Below are positions 9,456 to 17,399 of a stretch of 64,000 nt of DNA, one piece after another. The stretch's first letter is position 1; every line of letters starts with the position of its first letter. The position numbers and the translations under genes are program-made. A model generated the notes under the pieces. It had not been told where the DNA came from. It was given only the letters and a program-made list of their open reading frames with translations, and did not search any database. Source of the DNA: Pseudomonadota bacterium (lineage in GTDB: Bacteria; Pseudomonadota; Alphaproteobacteria; Rhizobiales; Beijerinckiaceae); NCBI GenBank assembly GCA_023386155.1, contig JAEWKH010000056.1, positions 41,771 through 105,770 of the forward strand, read 5' to 3'.

Positions 9456-9843
9456 TGAAACGACTCACCTTCGCGGTTGAACACCAATGAGAGCCTGCGG
9501 CCGATTCCGAAGATACACCCAAAAAGCCATAACGGCTAAGGCATGGGATTGTTTCAAGAGTGGGACAGAGCGTGTCAGTCATGACGGGGCAGTCTCAATT
9601 TGAGACTTCGGGCATTTGCATCGAGATCTCATTCACGCAATGGCCAGGTTTGTTGGTTTAGATGAACGGAAGATGAATAATTGCAAAGTATATGTTCCAC
9701 CTGAGGATGGGATCATATCAATTCGCCCTGTGGAAAGCTATAAATTTGCCCTATGACCCGTGCCTTGATTTGAAACTACTTGATGGATCGCGCGTTGTCG
9801 GTTGCCGGGTGCGAAACCCGAAGATTCATTCAGGAGTAAGCTC
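9456..9843. other. Divergent intergenic region between the S8 protease and DUF1236 genes
   Basis: This 388-base divergent region is richer in A/T than its surroundings, especially 9620-9780. It contains an inverted repeat at 9592-9606 and an AGGAG ribosome-binding site at 9832-9836 for the downstream gene. No small gene was recognised in it. Confidence 0.55.
9592..9606. promoter_or_regulatory. Perfect inverted repeat GTCTCAA-T-TTGAGAC, candidate operator
   Basis: Seven-base arms with a one-base centre lie between divergent genes, 137 bases upstream of the protease start. The form is typical of a dimeric regulator site. The regulator is not identified. Confidence 0.45.
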
Positions 9844-10251
9844 ATGTTTAAGAAGATCCTTCTTGCCGGCGCTGTTCTGGCCAGTCTTGCCCCTGCCGCG
9901 GCCTTCGCTCAGTCGGGTGGCGCGGCGGCCGGTGCTGCTACCGGCGCGGTTGGCGGCGCAATTGTCGGCGGTCCGGTCGGTGCGGCCGTGGGTGGCGTCA
10001 CGGGCGCCATCGTGGGCGGCATCGCGGATCAGCAGCAGCCGCAGTTCCGTCAGTACGTGACCACGCAGAATGTGCCGTCTTATACGTACAGGGAAGAGGT
10101 GCGCGTAGGCGCTGTCCTGCCTGAGTCCGGCGTGACCCTTCATGAGGTGCCGGCCGAGTACAAGGTGAAGGGCTATCGGTACACGATTGTGAACGACACT
10201 CCCGTGCTAGTGGAGCCAGGGAGCCGCAAGATCGTGCAGGTTATCCGCTAA
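9844..10251 (+). CDS. DUF1236 family exported protein
   Basis: This is a 135-residue exported protein with a signal peptide (residues 1-22, ending AFA-Q), then an Ala/Gly/Val-rich glycine-zipper-like stretch (about 25-62, GAIVGG repeats), then a C-terminal DUF1236 region with the YRYTIVND and SRKIVQVIR signature. The start at 9844 is preceded by AGGAG; the longer start at 9802 would disrupt the signal peptide. A strong hairpin terminator follows. The family is common in Hyphomicrobiales and its function is unknown; the glycine zipper suggests membrane or envelope association. A smaller relative lies at 11857. Confidence 0.88.
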   Translation: MFKKILLAGAVLASLAPAAAFAQSGGAAAGAATGAVGGAIVGGPVGAAVGGVTGAIVGGIADQQQPQFRQYVTTQNVPSYTYREEVRVGAVLPESGVTLHEVPAEYKVKGYRYTIVNDTPVLVEPGSRKIVQVIR

Positions 10252-10276
10252 GACTTGCAGCTTCTCGAACTCATCC

Positions 10277-10304
10277 ATGGGCGGCCGAGCGGCCGCCCAT
10301 TTTT
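10277..10304 (+). terminator. Intrinsic terminator after the DUF1236 gene
   Basis: A perfect 10-base stem (10277-10286 with 10291-10300, arms ATGGGCGGCC/GGCCGCCCAT) with a 4-base loop is followed by a T run at 10301-10304. Confidence 0.85.
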
Positions 10305-10402
10305 GCATGGTCAATCAGGGCCGATCTCGGGTTGATCCTGTTCCCCGAAGCGAGCCCCTTCGCCTCCTGTTCCCATCGCCTGGAAGCGTCCTGCTTGAGA
10401 TC

Positions 10403-10428
10403 GGAATAAATCGACTAGGTTCTCCGTT
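10403..10428 (+). promoter_or_regulatory. ECF-type promoter for the sigma/anti-sigma genes
   Basis: A -35-like GGAAT at 10403-10407 and a -10-like CGTT at 10425-10428 are separated by 17 bases. This resembles the alphaproteobacterial ECF consensus GGAAC-N16/17-CGTT. A near copy (21 of 26 bases identical) lies at 11797-11822. Autoregulation by the encoded sigma factor is inferred. Confidence 0.65.
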
Positions 10429-10457
10429 ATGGTGTGAAGAGGCCACGCGGAGAGGGA

Positions 10458-10949
10458 ATGCCTGTAGCCATAGGACAAGAATTGGTGGCGCTCCTGCCTC
10501 GATTGAGGCGTTTTGCGCTCGTGCTTTGTCGCTCCCAGGCCCTTGCGGATGACCTCGTTCAGGGGGCCTGCGAGCGCGCACTCGCCCATGCAGGCAGCTG
10601 GACGCCGGGGACCAAGTTCGATGCCTGGATGTTCCGAATTCTCCGCAATTGCTGGATTGATCACTTGAGGCGCTTGAGAACTGAAGGAATGACGGAGGAT
10701 GTATCGGTGCAGACGCAACTCATCGGCGACCCGGGAGAAGGACCCATCCTGAACAAGCTTGTCCTGTCCGAGGTCCAGCGTGCCATCGATGGTTTGCCTC
10801 AGGAGCAGCGGGAGGTCCTCCTCCTCGTATGTGCAGACGATCTCAGTTACCGCGAGACCGCCGAGGTTCTGGGCGTCCCGATCGGGACTGTCATGAGCCG
10901 GCTCGCACGGGCACGCAAGCGGCTGATGGAGATGACGGCTGCCGCCTGA
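10458..10949 (+). CDS. ECF-family RNA polymerase sigma factor
   Basis: This is a 163-residue sigma factor with only regions 2 and 4. Region 2 spans roughly residues 12-80 (LADDLVQ, then FDAWMFRILRNCWID). Region 4 spans about 108-155, with the helix-turn-helix DLSYRETAEVLGVPIGTV followed by MSRLARARKRL. ATG 10458 has GGAG 5 bases upstream; a GTG at 10434 would add 8 residues. It is followed 33 bases later by an anti-sigma factor gene. The promoter at 10403 looks like its own target, so positive autoregulation is likely. It may belong to a stress-response ECF group of Alphaproteobacteria; the inducing signal is unknown. Confidence 0.92.
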   Translation: MPVAIGQELVALLPRLRRFALVLCRSQALADDLVQGACERALAHAGSWTPGTKFDAWMFRILRNCWIDHLRRLRTEGMTEDVSVQTQLIGDPGEGPILNKLVLSEVQRAIDGLPQEQREVLLLVCADDLSYRETAEVLGVPIGTVMSRLARARKRLMEMTAAA

Positions 10950-10982
10950 AGACTGACGAGAAACGAAAGCAGAGCGATAGCA

Positions 10983-11732
10983 ATGTCTCAGCTCCACTTT
11001 AGCGATGAGATCCTGATGGCCTTTGCCGACGGGGAACTTGAGGAGCCCACGGCGACCGCAATTGCCAAGGCGATGGCGGAGGATCCGGCTGTGGCCAAAC
11101 GGATCATGGATTTTCAACAAAGCCGGCGCCTGACGCGTTCTGCCTTGTCTGTTTTTCCCGATGTGCCGCCGGAGTTGCAGGCTGCCGTGTCAGCTCGGGT
11201 CGCGGCCTATGAGGCCGCTGACGAGGCGAGAATGCCTCCGGCAGCCATTCCGGCATCGAGCGAGGCAACTCGGCCAAGGAGGTCATTTCTACCAATCGCC
11301 TTGGCCGCATCCATTGTCGTGGGCTCGCTCGGTTTGGGCTACTTCGTGGGGAGGCAGGACAGGTCGGAGGCAAATCGTCTGATGGCCCAGTTGGATAATC
11401 CCGTGGTTCATCGTGAGTTGAATACGATTGCATCTGGGAAGAATGTGGAATTGCCTTTTGGCAGCCTGCGGATAATCTCGACGTATCGCGTTGCAAATGG
11501 CTCCCTGTGCCGCGAATTCCGGCTTCAGTCGCGTGCAGAGGAAGCACAAGCTGTCGCTTGCCGCAATGGCGGGTGGAACGTGAAGTTCGCATTGTCTGGC
11601 CCCTCCAAGTCCTCTGAATATGTTCCAAGCGGAGAAAGCGACTTGGTGACCGCGTACTTGCAGAGCATGAATGCTGGGCAGCCCCTTGTCGATGAGGCTG
11701 AAGACAGGGCTCTCTCCGAGAGTGCGCGGTAG
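10983..11732 (+). CDS. Membrane-anchored anti-sigma factor
   Basis: This is a 249-residue protein. The N-terminal domain (residues 1-60, FSDEILMAFADGELEE) matches the anti-sigma factor pattern that clamps ECF sigma factors. A single membrane helix (about residues 101-120, LPIALAASIVVGSLGLGYFV) is followed by a periplasmic C-terminal domain of about 125 residues, which may sense the envelope signal. It lies directly downstream of the ECF gene and is probably co-transcribed with it. I see no zinc-binding HxxxCxxC motif, so it is not of the ZAS type. Assignment rests on position, N-terminal pattern and topology. Confidence 0.85.
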   Translation: MSQLHFSDEILMAFADGELEEPTATAIAKAMAEDPAVAKRIMDFQQSRRLTRSALSVFPDVPPELQAAVSARVAAYEAADEARMPPAAIPASSEATRPRRSFLPIALAASIVVGSLGLGYFVGRQDRSEANRLMAQLDNPVVHRELNTIASGKNVELPFGSLRIISTYRVANGSLCREFRLQSRAEEAQAVACRNGGWNVKFALSGPSKSSEYVPSGESDLVTAYLQSMNAGQPLVDEAEDRALSESAR

Positions 11733-11796
11733 GCTGCAGACCACATGCCCTTCGAAGCACAATCTCCTGCGCTTTGAGAAGATTTCCAAACAAGGT

Positions 11797-11822
11797 GGAA
11801 TAAACCGGCGAGTTGCTCCGTT
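11797..11822 (+). promoter_or_regulatory. Second ECF-type promoter, upstream of the small DUF1236-like gene
   Basis: GGAAT at 11797-11801 and CGTT at 11819-11822 are separated by 17 bases. The spacer keeps much of the sequence of the promoter at 10403-10428, including an AAA after the -35 and CTC before the -10. Confidence 0.65.
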
Positions 11823-11856
11823 CTCTGTCTGATTTGGCGAGTGATAGAGGATGAGC

Positions 11857-12210
11857 ATGAGAGCCGCGTATCGTCTGGCTTTTATCGTATTCTCTGTGGG
11901 GGCTGTTGCGGCGCCCGCCATGGCGCCGACGGTGATCGAACCGCTTGCGACGGCATCGGCAATTTCCTCACAGGCCATCCCCGATGTCGTGCGCAACGTT
12001 GCTACGGACCTCACCCTGCTGCTTAATGCGAGCCTGGAAGGTTCCCCGATGCTCTCCCCGAGCCGGTTAATCTCTGTCGGAGAAAGTCTGCCCGTGGCGG
12101 TAGAAGTATATCCGATCCCGAAACATGAAACGTATCGGTATGCCCTCTTGGACGGGCAGCGCGTCATCGTCGATGCGGCGTCCCGTAAGGTTGTCTACGT
12201 CATACAATGA
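11857..12210 (+). CDS. Small exported DUF1236-like protein
   Basis: This is a 117-residue protein with a signal peptide (residues 1-22, ending AMA) and a C-terminal segment YRYALLDGQRVIVDAASRK near the end, matching the YRYTIVND...SRKIVQVIR region of the DUF1236 protein at 9844. It lacks the glycine-zipper segment. ATG 11857 has AGAGG 6 bases upstream; ATG 11851 lies directly against that site. The ECF-like promoter just upstream suggests it is a regulon member of the neighbouring sigma factor. Function unknown. Confidence 0.78.
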   Translation: MRAAYRLAFIVFSVGAVAAPAMAPTVIEPLATASAISSQAIPDVVRNVATDLTLLLNASLEGSPMLSPSRLISVGESLPVAVEVYPIPKHETYRYALLDGQRVIVDAASRKVVYVIQ

Positions 12211-12269
12211 GAAATGAAAGCCAGGCGACGACAAAGAACGAACTTGCATGAAAAGAGGCAGGCCTACCA

Positions 12270-13007
12270 ATGTCATTGCAGAGCTCTAGCGGGATGCATC
12301 TGGTATCCGACAATGTCTCAGTCCCCACGGCTATCGTATTCCCCGTTTGCACGAATCCATTGTTGCGCTTTGGCCTGGAGAACGTCCTATGTGAAGCAGG
12401 CTTTGTCGTATGGCATGAAATCTTGGACGGCTTTTCAAGCCTGCCTGTTATAGAAGATGCGTTGCCGGCACTCTTCATAATAGATGGAAGTCGTTTCGCC
12501 ATCGGGACTGTCGATCTGATAAGGAGATTGAAGGCCCACGCGCCATCGGCAAGAATCGTCGTGCTAGCGAGTGCCTTCGATCCAGGTGTTATATCGGCTG
12601 CCTGGAATGCAGGGGCCCAAGGGTTCTGCCTCTCGACCCATAAACATGACGTGCTCGTCAAGTCACTCGAACTGGTGATGCTGGGGGAGACAGTGATTCC
12701 TGCAGAGATTGTCCTCCCGGCTGCCGGAATACTTCCCTATAACAGTTACCCTGAGTCAGCCGAGTGCTTGAACGACATGAGAACCGATGGCCATTCAGTC
12801 CGGAAGCTGTCCAGCAGGGAGTCGGAAATATTGACCTGCCTGAAGGACGGCGCACCCAACAAGGTCATTGCGCGCAAACTCAATCTCTCCGAGGCTACTG
12901 TGAAGGTCCATGTGAAGACCATTCTGAAGAAGATCGGCGCACGCAATCGCACCCAAGCCGCGCTTTGGGCAGCACGGCATATCCCGGCAGACCTGAAGCC
13001 ATTGTAA
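12270..13007 (+). CDS. LuxR/NarL-type transcriptional regulator with atypical receiver domain
   Basis: This is a 245-residue regulator. The C-terminal LuxR-type helix-turn-helix spans about residues 175-240 (LSSRESEILTCLKDGAPNKV, then SEATVKVHVKTILKKIG). The N-terminal domain (about 18-145) has the length and alternating pattern of a receiver and a candidate phosphoacceptor in ALFIIDGSRF, but the usual acidic pair after strand 1 is replaced by FPVCTNP. Phosphorylation-dependent control is therefore doubtful. No kinase gene is adjacent. The start at 12270 has a purine-rich stretch upstream. Targets are unknown. Confidence 0.85.
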   Translation: MSLQSSSGMHLVSDNVSVPTAIVFPVCTNPLLRFGLENVLCEAGFVVWHEILDGFSSLPVIEDALPALFIIDGSRFAIGTVDLIRRLKAHAPSARIVVLASAFDPGVISAAWNAGAQGFCLSTHKHDVLVKSLELVMLGETVIPAEIVLPAAGILPYNSYPESAECLNDMRTDGHSVRKLSSRESEILTCLKDGAPNKVIARKLNLSEATVKVHVKTILKKIGARNRTQAALWAARHIPADLKPL

Positions 13008-13174
13008 TCGGGTGATCCCGTTCAACGATGCCGGGTGGCGAGTTTTTCCCGAAGGTTTCGCGGGTCGCGGTTCGCCGTTTCAGTATCCCAAAATGCTTCT
13101 CTGCCATGTCAGCGCACTCCTCGACGCGACTGACGATCTGCCCTGACCAGGGCTGACCTTCACGTTGCCGGCCG

Positions 13175-13885
13175 TCATCGGGTTCCATCCATTTTCTGAT
13201 GGTGCTCGATATAGACCCGCAACGACTTGCCGACCTCCTCGATATGCGCCTTCAGGAGAGAACAGGCGGCTGCAATCCGGCCGCCCTGGCAGAGGCGTAC
13301 AAGCTCGGCATGTTCGGTCTCGGCGCGTTGCATGCCGTCCGTAAGGGAGAGCTGAAGCCGCGTGTGCCTGTCGCATTCCTGAAGGAGGTTGGCCACGATT
13401 GCCGAGGTGCGGGGTTGCTCGGCGTGGCGATAGAGAAGCATGTGGAACTCCGTGTTCAGCTCTCCCCAGCGCCTGACATGGTTCGCCCGTAGTTCCTCGC
13501 TGTATTCCTGAAGGATTTGATTGAGCTTGTCGTAGTCGCTCTGAGTGAGATGGCGGACGGAGGCCTCCAGGAGGCGTGGCTCGAGCAGAGCCCTAAGCTC
13601 AAAAAGCTCCTGGACCTCGTCGGTCGAAAGCTCCGAGACGATGGCGCCGCGGTGGGGATGAATCTTGACGAGCCCCTCCGCCTCAAGCTGCATCAGAGCC
13701 TCTCGAATCGGGATGCGGCTCACCCCGAACTCGCCCGCCAGCGCGTCCTGGCGGAGCGGAAATCCGGCCTTGAAATCGCCGTCGAGAATCCGATGGCGCA
13801 GGCTGTCTGCCACGGCAGCGGCTATCGTCCGATGCTGAAGAGACTTCTGCGCTGGTCTGGGGGCAGGCTTGGATTCGAGCGTCAT
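13175..13885 (-). CDS. GntR family (FadR/FCD subfamily) transcriptional regulator
   Basis: This is a 236-residue regulator with an N-terminal winged helix (about residues 20-85, DALAGEFGVSRIPIREALMQ) and an all-helical FCD ligand domain (about 95-225). The FCD metal-site pattern is visible in ELNTEFHMLLYRH and in later His residues. It is transcribed divergently from the hydroxyproline catabolic genes, with a perfect inverted repeat in the gap, so it probably represses them. The inducer may be hydroxyproline or a pathway intermediate; this is inferred from position. Confidence 0.9.
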   Translation of the reverse strand: MTLESKPAPRPAQKSLQHRTIAAAVADSLRHRILDGDFKAGFPLRQDALAGEFGVSRIPIREALMQLEAEGLVKIHPHRGAIVSELSTDEVQELFELRALLEPRLLEASVRHLTQSDYDKLNQILQEYSEELRANHVRRWGELNTEFHMLLYRHAEQPRTSAIVANLLQECDRHTRLQLSLTDGMQRAETEHAELVRLCQGGRIAAACSLLKAHIEEVGKSLRVYIEHHQKMDGTR

Positions 13886-13944
13886 GGGTCTGTCATCAGT
13901 GCAAAATGGGGCGGCTTCCTCTTGTCAGAACCCTCTGGGACGGC

Positions 13945-13975
13945 TTGACAAGGTAGATTTTATACAATCTACAAT
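13945..13975 (+). promoter_or_regulatory. Promoter with overlapping GntR operator upstream of the hydroxyproline genes
   Basis: A TTGACA -35 box (13945-13950) is followed by a perfect inverted repeat GTAGATT-N6-AATCTAC (13953-13972) covering the likely -10 region (TACAAT at 13970-13975, spacing slightly long). Binding of the divergent GntR regulator here would block transcription of the genes at 14011-17321. Confidence 0.6.
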
Positions 13976-14010
13976 AATGTGCATAATGTCCAGAGTGGGA
14001 GAAGGGCGCA

Positions 14011-14937
14011 ATGGCGAGGATCGGATGGGAAGGGGTCTTCCCCGCAGTAACGACCCAGTTCAAGACGAATTACGACCTGGATCTCGAGGCGACCGCCAAG
14101 GTGATCGACGGGTTGATCAGGGACGGGGTTTCCGGACTGATCGTCTGCGGAACGGTCGGGGAGAACACGTCTCTCAGCCGGTCCGAGAAGGTGGCCGTCA
14201 TGGAGGCCGCCAAGGATGTCTCCCGTGGCCGGGTGCCGGTGATCGCCGGTATCGCCGAGTTCACGACAGCCTTCGCATCCGAGGTCGCCAGGGAGGCGGA
14301 GCGGGTCGGAATCGACGGTGTGATGGTCATGCCGGCCCTGGTCTATTCCTCGAAGCCGCATGAGACCGCCGCGCATTTTCGGGGGGTCGCCAAGTCCACA
14401 GACCTGCCGGTCATGGTCTACAACAACCCTCCCATCTACAAGAATGACGTGACGCCGGACATTCTTGCTTCTCTCGCGGATTGCGAAACGATCGTCTGCT
14501 TCAAGGACTCATCTGGCGATACGCGCCGGTTCACCGATACGAAGAACATGGTCGGAGACCGGTTCGTCCTCTTCTCCGGTCTCGACGACGTCGTCGTCGA
14601 AAGCGTGATGCTGGGCGCTGCCGGCTGGGTTTCCGGTATGTCGAATGCTTTCCCGCAGGAGGGCGAGACGCTGTTCCGTCTGGCAAAGGCAGGGCGCTAT
14701 GAGGAGGCGAGGGCGCTCTACGAGTGGTTCATGCCTCTGCTCCACCTCGATGCCCGCCCCGATCTCGTGCAGTGCATCAAGCTGTGCGAGGCCATCATGG
14801 GCCGTGGCTCGGAACTGACGCGCCCTCCACGCCTTCCCCTCGCGGCTCAGGAGCGTGCAGAGGTTGAGGCGATCATGGACAAGGCCCTGAAACATCGCCC
14901 GGCTCTTCCTGATGTCGGCCTGAAAACAGCCGCGTGA
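14011..14937 (+). CDS. DapA-family aldolase/deaminase, probable 1-pyrroline-4-hydroxy-2-carboxylate deaminase
   Basis: This is a 308-residue TIM-barrel enzyme of the dihydrodipicolinate synthase/N-acetylneuraminate lyase family. The Schiff-base Lys165 (CFKDSSGD) and conserved Tyr137 (VMVYNNPP) are present, as is the GTVGENTS substrate loop. Next to a hydroxyproline epimerase and a DadA-like oxidase, the best fit is the deaminase converting 1-pyrroline-4-hydroxy-2-carboxylate to 2-oxoglutarate semialdehyde and ammonia. A good Shine-Dalgarno (GGAGAAGGG) precedes the ATG. Specificity is inferred from context; dihydrodipicolinate synthase itself is a less likely alternative. Confidence 0.85.
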   Translation: MARIGWEGVFPAVTTQFKTNYDLDLEATAKVIDGLIRDGVSGLIVCGTVGENTSLSRSEKVAVMEAAKDVSRGRVPVIAGIAEFTTAFASEVAREAERVGIDGVMVMPALVYSSKPHETAAHFRGVAKSTDLPVMVYNNPPIYKNDVTPDILASLADCETIVCFKDSSGDTRRFTDTKNMVGDRFVLFSGLDDVVVESVMLGAAGWVSGMSNAFPQEGETLFRLAKAGRYEEARALYEWFMPLLHLDARPDLVQCIKLCEAIMGRGSELTRPPRLPLAAQERAEVEAIMDKALKHRPALPDVGLKTAA

Positions 14938-14944
14938 TATGCCG

Positions 14945-14971
14945 ATGGCGAAGGACGATGTCCTTCGCCAT
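14945..14971 (+). terminator. Intercistronic hairpin
   Basis: Perfect 12-base arms (14945-14956 and 14960-14971; ATGGCGAAGGAC and its complement) with a 3-base loop are followed by a short pyrimidine run. It lies between the deaminase and epimerase genes and may cause partial termination or stabilise the upstream mRNA. Confidence 0.6.
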
Positions 14972-15012
14972 TTCCTTGATTGCCGACAAGTTCATGATCA
15001 ATGAGTGAAGCG

Positions 15013-16035
15013 ATGGCGCGCCACACCTTCTTTTGCATCGATGGCCATACCTGCGGCAACCCGGTACGGGTGGTTTCCGGTGGCAGCATTCCCCAGTTGA
15101 AGGGGGAAACGATGTTCGAGCGCCGTCAGCATTTCCTGGCGGAATACGACTGGATTCGAACCGGCCTCATGTTCGAGCCCCGTGGGCACGACATGATGTC
15201 GGGCTCGATCCTCTACCCTCCGACGCGCCCTGATTGCGACGTCGGGATCCTGTTCATCGAGACATCCGGCTGCCTCCCCATGTGCGGGCATGGGACGATC
15301 GGCACCGTCACCATCGCTCTCGAGAACGGCCTGATCCATCCGAAGACACCGGGCCTTCTGCGGCTCGATACGCCGGCAGGCGTCGTCGAAGCACGCTACG
15401 AACAGAATGGTCCCTTCATCGAGCGGGTGCGCATCACCAATATTCCATCCTTCCTGTATGGAACAGGCTACGAAGTCGAGGTCGAAGGGCTCGGGCACTT
15501 GATCGTGGATGTCGCCTATGGAGGCAACTTCTATGCGATCGTCGAGCCGCAGCCTCTCTATTCCGACCTGTCGGACGTCGACCCTTCGGACATTCTGCGC
15601 TGGAGCCCGAAGCTGCGGGAGGCCTTCAACGCGCGCTACCGGATCGCTCATCCGGAAAACCCGGACATCAATCGCCTGACCCACGTCTTGTGGACGGGAC
15701 GTGCGCAGACCAAGGACGGGAATGCCCGCAACGCCGTGTTCTACGGCGACAAGGCCATCGACCGCTCTCCCTGCGGCACTGGAACCTCGGCACGCATGGC
15801 TCATCTCGCAGCGCGCGGCGAGTTGAAGGAAGGCGACGAGTTCGTCCATGAGAGCATCATCGGTTCAACCTTCGTCGGGCGTATCGAGGGGCGGGCGAAA
15901 GCCGGAGACCGCGACGCCATCATTCCCTCGATCGAGGGATGGGCGCGGGTGACAGGCTTCAATACGATCATCATCGATGACCGCGACCCCTTCGCGCAAG
16001 GATTCCAGGTCGTTGATCGGGCCACACGGGCATGA
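15013..16035 (+). CDS. 4-hydroxyproline 2-epimerase (proline racemase family)
   Basis: This is a 340-residue cofactor-independent epimerase converting trans-4-hydroxy-L-proline to cis-4-hydroxy-D-proline. Both catalytic cysteines are present: Cys91 (PMCGHGTIG) and Cys254 (RSPCGTGTSA). The Cys/Cys pair separates true epimerases from the Thr-containing dehydratase branch. The N-terminal FFCIDGHTCGNPVR is typical of hydroxyproline epimerases. I chose ATG 15013 because family members start at MARH; ATG 15001 adds four residues. It is second in the hydroxyproline gene set, after an intercistronic hairpin. Confidence 0.92.
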   Translation: MARHTFFCIDGHTCGNPVRVVSGGSIPQLKGETMFERRQHFLAEYDWIRTGLMFEPRGHDMMSGSILYPPTRPDCDVGILFIETSGCLPMCGHGTIGTVTIALENGLIHPKTPGLLRLDTPAGVVEARYEQNGPFIERVRITNIPSFLYGTGYEVEVEGLGHLIVDVAYGGNFYAIVEPQPLYSDLSDVDPSDILRWSPKLREAFNARYRIAHPENPDINRLTHVLWTGRAQTKDGNARNAVFYGDKAIDRSPCGTGTSARMAHLAARGELKEGDEFVHESIIGSTFVGRIEGRAKAGDRDAIIPSIEGWARVTGFNTIIIDDRDPFAQGFQVVDRATRA

Positions 16036-16085
16036 CGGCCAAGGCGCCAGCGGCAGCCCAATCCTTACCCTGAACAGGATACACG

Positions 16086-17321
16086 ATGCGGATCGCGATT
16101 GTCGGAGCTGGAATCGTCGGCCTTGCGGCCGCCCATGCCCTCCTTGACAGGGGATACCAGGTGACCCTGGTCGCGCCGGGCGATCAGGCGGCACGACCGA
16201 CGGACGGCAATGCCGGCTGGATCGCTCATACCGACATCATGCCGCTGGCCTCGCCCAAGGTCTGGAGAAATCTGCCAAACTGGCTCGCGGATCCGCTGGG
16301 TCCCCTCACCATCAGACCTTCCTATCTGCCTGCTCTGACGCCCTGGCTGATGCGCTTCATCCTGGCGTCGTCTCCGGCGAGAATCAAGGCGAGCATGGCT
16401 GCCATACGCGCCATCAACGCGGAGGCTCTGCCCTGCTGGAGGGATAGGCTTAGTTCATTGGGGCTGAGCGCACATCTGCGCGAGCATGGCATTCTGTCCG
16501 TGTGGAAGCGCCGTGCGGCTTTTCTCCGGGCCCAGGATGTTATCGACCGTCAGCGGGACCTCGGCATCGGAGCAGAGGTCATCGACCTGAGCGATCTCTC
16601 ACGGCTGGAGCCGGCGCTGCGCAACGTCGAGGTCGGCGTCCTTTATCCGGAGGCCTGCCACATCTCCGATCCGGCTCATCTGGCGTCCGATCTGATGAGA
16701 CTTGCTTTGGAGCGGGGCGTACGGCATGTGGCCGCCCGCGCCCTGGCCGTGGAGCCGAAAGATGGCGAAATCCAGGTTCACACGAACGATCCTGCAAATG
16801 TCGTTGCCGCTGACCGGGTTCTCATCGCAGCAGGCATCTGGTCGCGACCGCTCGCAAAGACGCTGGGGGATCGAGTTCCCCTCGATACCGAGCGTGGGTA
16901 TAACGCGACTTACCCCAAGGGGGCATTCGGGCTCGGGCGACCTGTCATGTTCGAAGGCGAGGGATTCGTTGCCTCTCCTCTCGACACGGGCGACAGGGTC
17001 GGAGGTGCGGTTGAGTTCGCAGGATTGGATGCCGAGCCCAATCATGATCGTACATCCGCGATGATCGCTCGCCTGAAACGCTTCCTCCCCGATTTCGATG
17101 CCGGCCAGGATGCAAGACGGTGGATGGGCTTTCGCCCATCCATTCCCGATTCTCTGCCCGTGATAGGCTCGTCCAGGCGGGACAAGCGCATGGTCTATGC
17201 CTTCGGGCATGGTCATCATGGCCTGACCCAGGCTGCGATCACAGCGCAGTTGGTTGCAGATCTGATCGGCGGAGCAACCAGCAGGATCGATCTGAAACCA
17301 TACTCGGCACAGCGTTTTTAA
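16086..17321 (+). CDS. DadA-like FAD-dependent D-amino acid (hydroxy-D-proline) oxidoreductase
   Basis: This is a 411-residue flavoprotein. The N-terminal dinucleotide fold is IAIVGAGIVGLAAAHALLDR (residues 3-22). The C-terminal FAD segment has the FGHGHHGLTQA motif typical of DAO-family enzymes. Together with the neighbouring epimerase and deaminase it should oxidise cis-4-hydroxy-D-proline to 1-pyrroline-4-hydroxy-2-carboxylate. The electron acceptor (quinone or O2) is not clear. It is separated from the epimerase by 50 bases and reads as the third gene of the set. The final pathway enzyme, 2-oxoglutarate semialdehyde dehydrogenase, is not in the window. Confidence 0.88.
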   Translation: MRIAIVGAGIVGLAAAHALLDRGYQVTLVAPGDQAARPTDGNAGWIAHTDIMPLASPKVWRNLPNWLADPLGPLTIRPSYLPALTPWLMRFILASSPARIKASMAAIRAINAEALPCWRDRLSSLGLSAHLREHGILSVWKRRAAFLRAQDVIDRQRDLGIGAEVIDLSDLSRLEPALRNVEVGVLYPEACHISDPAHLASDLMRLALERGVRHVAARALAVEPKDGEIQVHTNDPANVVAADRVLIAAGIWSRPLAKTLGDRVPLDTERGYNATYPKGAFGLGRPVMFEGEGFVASPLDTGDRVGGAVEFAGLDAEPNHDRTSAMIARLKRFLPDFDAGQDARRWMGFRPSIPDSLPVIGSSRRDKRMVYAFGHGHHGLTQAAITAQLVADLIGGATSRIDLKPYSAQRF

Positions 17322-17399
17322 AGGCGCCCGGGAGCTCCGCCGGCGGGGGAAGGCCTGACCGGGTCGAGGCGCCGCATCTGTCTGACATCCAGAGAGATA

